The translations under genes were made by a program, and so were the position numbers. From JBMNTU01 sp050945895 (GTDB taxonomy: Bacteria; Bacillota; Clostridia; Christensenellales; Christensenellaceae), in NCBI GenBank assembly GCA_050945895.1, contig JBMNTU010000094.1, forward strand, positions 1 to 8,100: 8,100 nucleotides of DNA, read 5' to 3'. The notes beneath the pieces were generated by a model. It did no database searches. It worked only from the letters and a program-made list of their open reading frames with translations, and was not told the DNA's origin. Positions 6,180 to 8,100 of the stretch are shown one piece after another (the stretch's first letter is position 1; every line of letters begins with the position of its first letter).

Positions 6180-6217
6180 AAAAAAGAAGCGCCAGGCATT
6201 ATGCCCAGCGCTTTTTT
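6180..6217. terminator. Bidirectional intrinsic terminator
   Basis: AAGCGC (6187-6192) pairs with GCGCTT (6208-6213). Inside, GGCA (6195-6198) pairs with TGCC (6202-6205) around a TTA loop, with a two-base internal mismatch on each side. An A-run (6180-6185) on the left and a T-run (6212-6217) on the right let it end transcription both ways. Its main role would be to stop the leftward peptidase message, whose stop codon is about 30 bases away, before the receptor gene. Confidence 0.8.
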
Positions 6218-6244
6218 CGGGTAACCCACTCTTTTGTTTTCGTA

Positions 6245-8009
6245 TCACCAGATGCTTACGCGGTCTTCGGGGGCGATATACATACCATCGCCTTCTTTTA
6301 TGCCGTACGTATCATAGAATTGTTCGAAATTTGCCAATTGCAGGTTGACGCGGAATTTGCCGGGCGAGTGCAGACTGGATTGAAGATGCAGTTGCATAAT
6401 TTCTTCGGTGGAAGCTTCTGCCCATGCCTTTGCCCATGTTTCAAAGAAACCTTCGTAGTTGGGATTTTCCAATTTTTCCAACATGGACATTGCGACGCTT
6501 AAGCCGCCCGCATCCGCCGTGTTTTCCGTGACCGTCAGCGTACCGTTTAACACGCCGCCCATATACGGTTGTCCATCGAAAAGCGCAATCATTTTTTGGG
6601 TGCGCGCATCAAACTCCTTATGGTCGGCCGGCGTCCACCAGTCAGTCAGGTTTCCGTCCGCATCGCGCTTTGAACCCATCTGGTCAAAACCGTGCGATAT
6701 TTCATGCGCAATTATCGTGCCAATGCCGCCCAGGTTTTCGCTTTCAGACGCATTTGCATCATAAAGCGGCGGAGATAATATGGCGGCGTTTATAACAACT
6801 CCGTTGATTTCCGGTAAATACGCTGCATTTACAACATGCGCTGGGGTTTGGAGCAATGAATTTCCAATTCTTTGGATGCCCTCGTTTTTTTGGTTTAGCA
6901 GTTTAAAATTCTTTTCCCGAAAGTTGTTTTGGAGCGCAATCATATTGTCAACCAGCGTTCCTCCCTCTTCGCTGCTTTTGAGGGTGACGCCGTCCGTCAT
7001 GGGGTTTACAAACTCGGTTTCGCCAACCGCAACAAACATCTTATCCAACTTTTCGATGGCTTTTTCCTTTGTTTCATCCTGCAGCCACTCGTTGCCTTGC
7101 ATGCGTTTTTTGTATTCCTCGATGGAATCATAAAACATTTGTTCGATATCCGCCGCGACTTCTTCGTCCATGTAGGTTTCTGTGTAATAATGCCCAATCT
7201 CTGTTTGAAAAAGTCCTTTTAGAGTGGCAACCGTTATGGACTGCAGCGCCTCTTCGTCTATTTCGCCATCACCATCCGCATCAGGGTTTATCTCGTGTAC
7301 TTCATCGGGAACGGCGCCCGGGCTCTCGTCCAGATCAGGACTGCGCTGGTCTGCGCTATGGGAGCAGGAGTCTTCTGTATGCTCGTCTTCGCTGGTATCT
7401 GCACTAGACGTTGCGTAGTTCTCTTTAAGCATATCTGTTGAAAGGTACAGCGCGTTATCGCACAGATAATCGGCTTTGAGCCAGTTTTTTACCATATCCA
7501 GGTTTTCTTCGTTTACCAGCTTATCTATGTCTTTGAAAAAATCTTCGCTCCATAGCGCCACCTGTTCGGGAACGGCTCCCGCAAGGGTTGCAATTAATTT
7601 TTCAAAATCAATATTTTCGCTGTACGCAGCGAATTCTTCAAAGGGGACGAGCGTATCCGAATTCTGCAAACGCATCTGTTCATCCGTGCCCATCATATAT
7701 GGAATGGTCATTCTATCAAATGCGAGGGAATCTTCGACAATTTTTGTTGCCTCCTCCTCCGATTCTCCAACCGCTATGGCAAGATACCGTATTTTGTCGG
7801 CTTGAGCTGCTAGCAGGGCCTGTCCTACTTCGTTGTCTTCATCATAATAACCGCTCACCGGCAGGTAATTGCTTGTTCCCTTTACAACCAGACGGTTTAA
7901 TTCCGGTACTATCGGGTCGGGTAGCACCTGTAAAACAAAGGGCGTGTAGTTTCCATCGAGATACAATTGCGGTAGAAGAGCGTTTAAATCTGGTCTTGCC
8001 CCCGCGTGT
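6245..8009 (-). pseudogene. pepO: M13 family metallopeptidase (PepO-like), 5' end cut off by an insertion sequence
   Basis: M13 (neprilysin/PepO) enzymes are zinc endopeptidases that cut short peptides. The catalytic half is intact: HEISH (His440, Glu441, His444 of the remaining frame), ENTAD (third zinc ligand Glu500, Asp504), the substrate-binding VNAAY at 398-402, HSPGKFRVN at 552-560, and the family-typical C-terminal Trp. The remaining frame is about 590 residues, but compared with PepO of lactococci it begins well inside the N-terminal domain; roughly 90 residues, including the conserved DDxFxxVNxxW region and any signal peptide, are missing. The frame's only start is a TTG at 8023 with no RBS, and a stop lies just upstream at 8047-8045. 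Both lie in sequence that looks like the end of an IS entering at about 8010. Residues 205-260 form an acidic insert with a DADGDG loop not seen in standard PepO. A terminator follows. Without its start the gene is probably not functional. Confidence 0.8.
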
Positions 8010-8020
8010 TGTACCAGACG

Positions 8021-8053
8021 CAAAGTTAGTAAAGATATGTTAAACTAACTTTG
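8021..8053. repeat. 10-bp inverted repeat just ahead of the transposase RBS
   Basis: CAAAGTTAGT (8021-8030) is the exact complement of ACTAACTTTG (8044-8053), with 13 bases between. The right arm ends on the first base of GGAGGG, the transposase RBS. A message reading in from outside could fold here and hinder translation, a known self-limiting device in other insertion sequences; here it is inference. Confidence 0.6.
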
Positions 8054-8067
8054 GAGGGAAGCAGAAA

Positions 8068-8100
8068 ATGGCAAGGAAGAGATACACAATTGAACAGATT
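8068..8100 (+). CDS. IS3-family transposase OrfA, first 11 codons only
   Basis: The ATG at 8068 follows GGAGGG (8053-8058) by nine bases and opens MARKRYTIEQI, which is then cut by the window edge. The pattern RKRYTxEQI is typical of the N-terminus of IS3-family OrfA proteins, which carry a helix-turn-helix that binds the element's ends; a second frame, OrfB, with the DDE catalytic core usually follows by frameshifting. With only 11 residues the family assignment rests on this motif plus the TG-tipped end at 8010 and the broken gene next to it. Confidence 0.65.
   Translation, partial: MARKRYTIEQI

Larger units (their letters stand above)
8010..8100 (+). mobile_element. Left end of an IS3-family insertion sequence (runs out of window)
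   Basis: The peptidase homology stops near 8009, and from there the sequence begins TGTACCAGACGCAAAGTTAG, consistent with the 5'-TG tip of IS3-family terminal repeats. It is followed at 8053 by an RBS and at 8068 by a transposase gene start on the opposite strand to the peptidase. The boundary at 8010 is inferred from the TG tip and the lost homology; the right end and target duplication are outside the window. Confidence 0.65.

Noticed and set aside
1..8100. CRISPR arrays, tRNA or rRNA genes
   Set aside because: No regularly spaced direct repeats, cloverleaf-like sequence or rRNA stretch was seen on reading both strands.

Overview
The window looks like a stretch of chromosome from a Gram-positive anaerobe of the class Clostridia. 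The signs are GGAG-type ribosome binding sites, a TTG start with a strong RBS, ARG boxes of the Bacillus/Clostridium ArgR/AhrC type, a PepO-like M13 peptidase, and a membrane receptor fused to a LuxR DNA-binding domain. Composition looks mid-range in G+C. I cannot name the genus from the sequence.

Left edge (1-416, plus strand). A perfect 16-bp inverted repeat sits at the very start. It is followed by a near-consensus promoter (TTGACA-16-TATAAA) reading into a small gene for a roughly 62-73 residue peptide with one hydrophobic helix. The best start codon and RBS of this gene are one base out of frame with the rest of it, at a run of five A's. The gene runs tail-to-tail into, and overlaps by 16 bp, the last gene of the next block.

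Arginine block (401-4301, minus strand). In order of transcription: argG (argininosuccinate synthase), argH (argininosuccinate lyase), a 139-bp gap that holds a possible 36-codon ORF, def (peptide deformylase, TTG start), and an unrecognised 192-residue protein whose start overlaps the end of def. ArgG and ArgH carry out the last two steps of arginine synthesis. A pair of ARG boxes 2 bp apart lies over the argG promoter, so repression by arginine-loaded ArgR is expected. Whether def and its partner share that control depends on read-through after argH.

Spacer (4302-4584). It has no clear gene. It holds a possible second, upstream argG promoter and a very basic small ORF with a GGGAGG ribosome binding site, both unproven.

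Sensor block (4585-6217, minus strand). A 504-residue protein carries, in order, a signal anchor, an extracellular beta-rich domain, seven membrane helices and a C-terminal LuxR helix-turn-helix, that is, a receptor physically joined to a transcription factor. A bidirectional hairpin terminator separates it from the gene upstream.

Right edge (6245-8100). A PepO-like M13 metallopeptidase, with all catalytic motifs present and an unusual acidic insert carrying a DxDxDG loop, has lost its 5' end to an insertion sequence that enters near position 8010. The first 11 codons of an IS3-family OrfA-type transposase gene (MARKRYTIEQI) are visible at the window edge, on the opposite strand.
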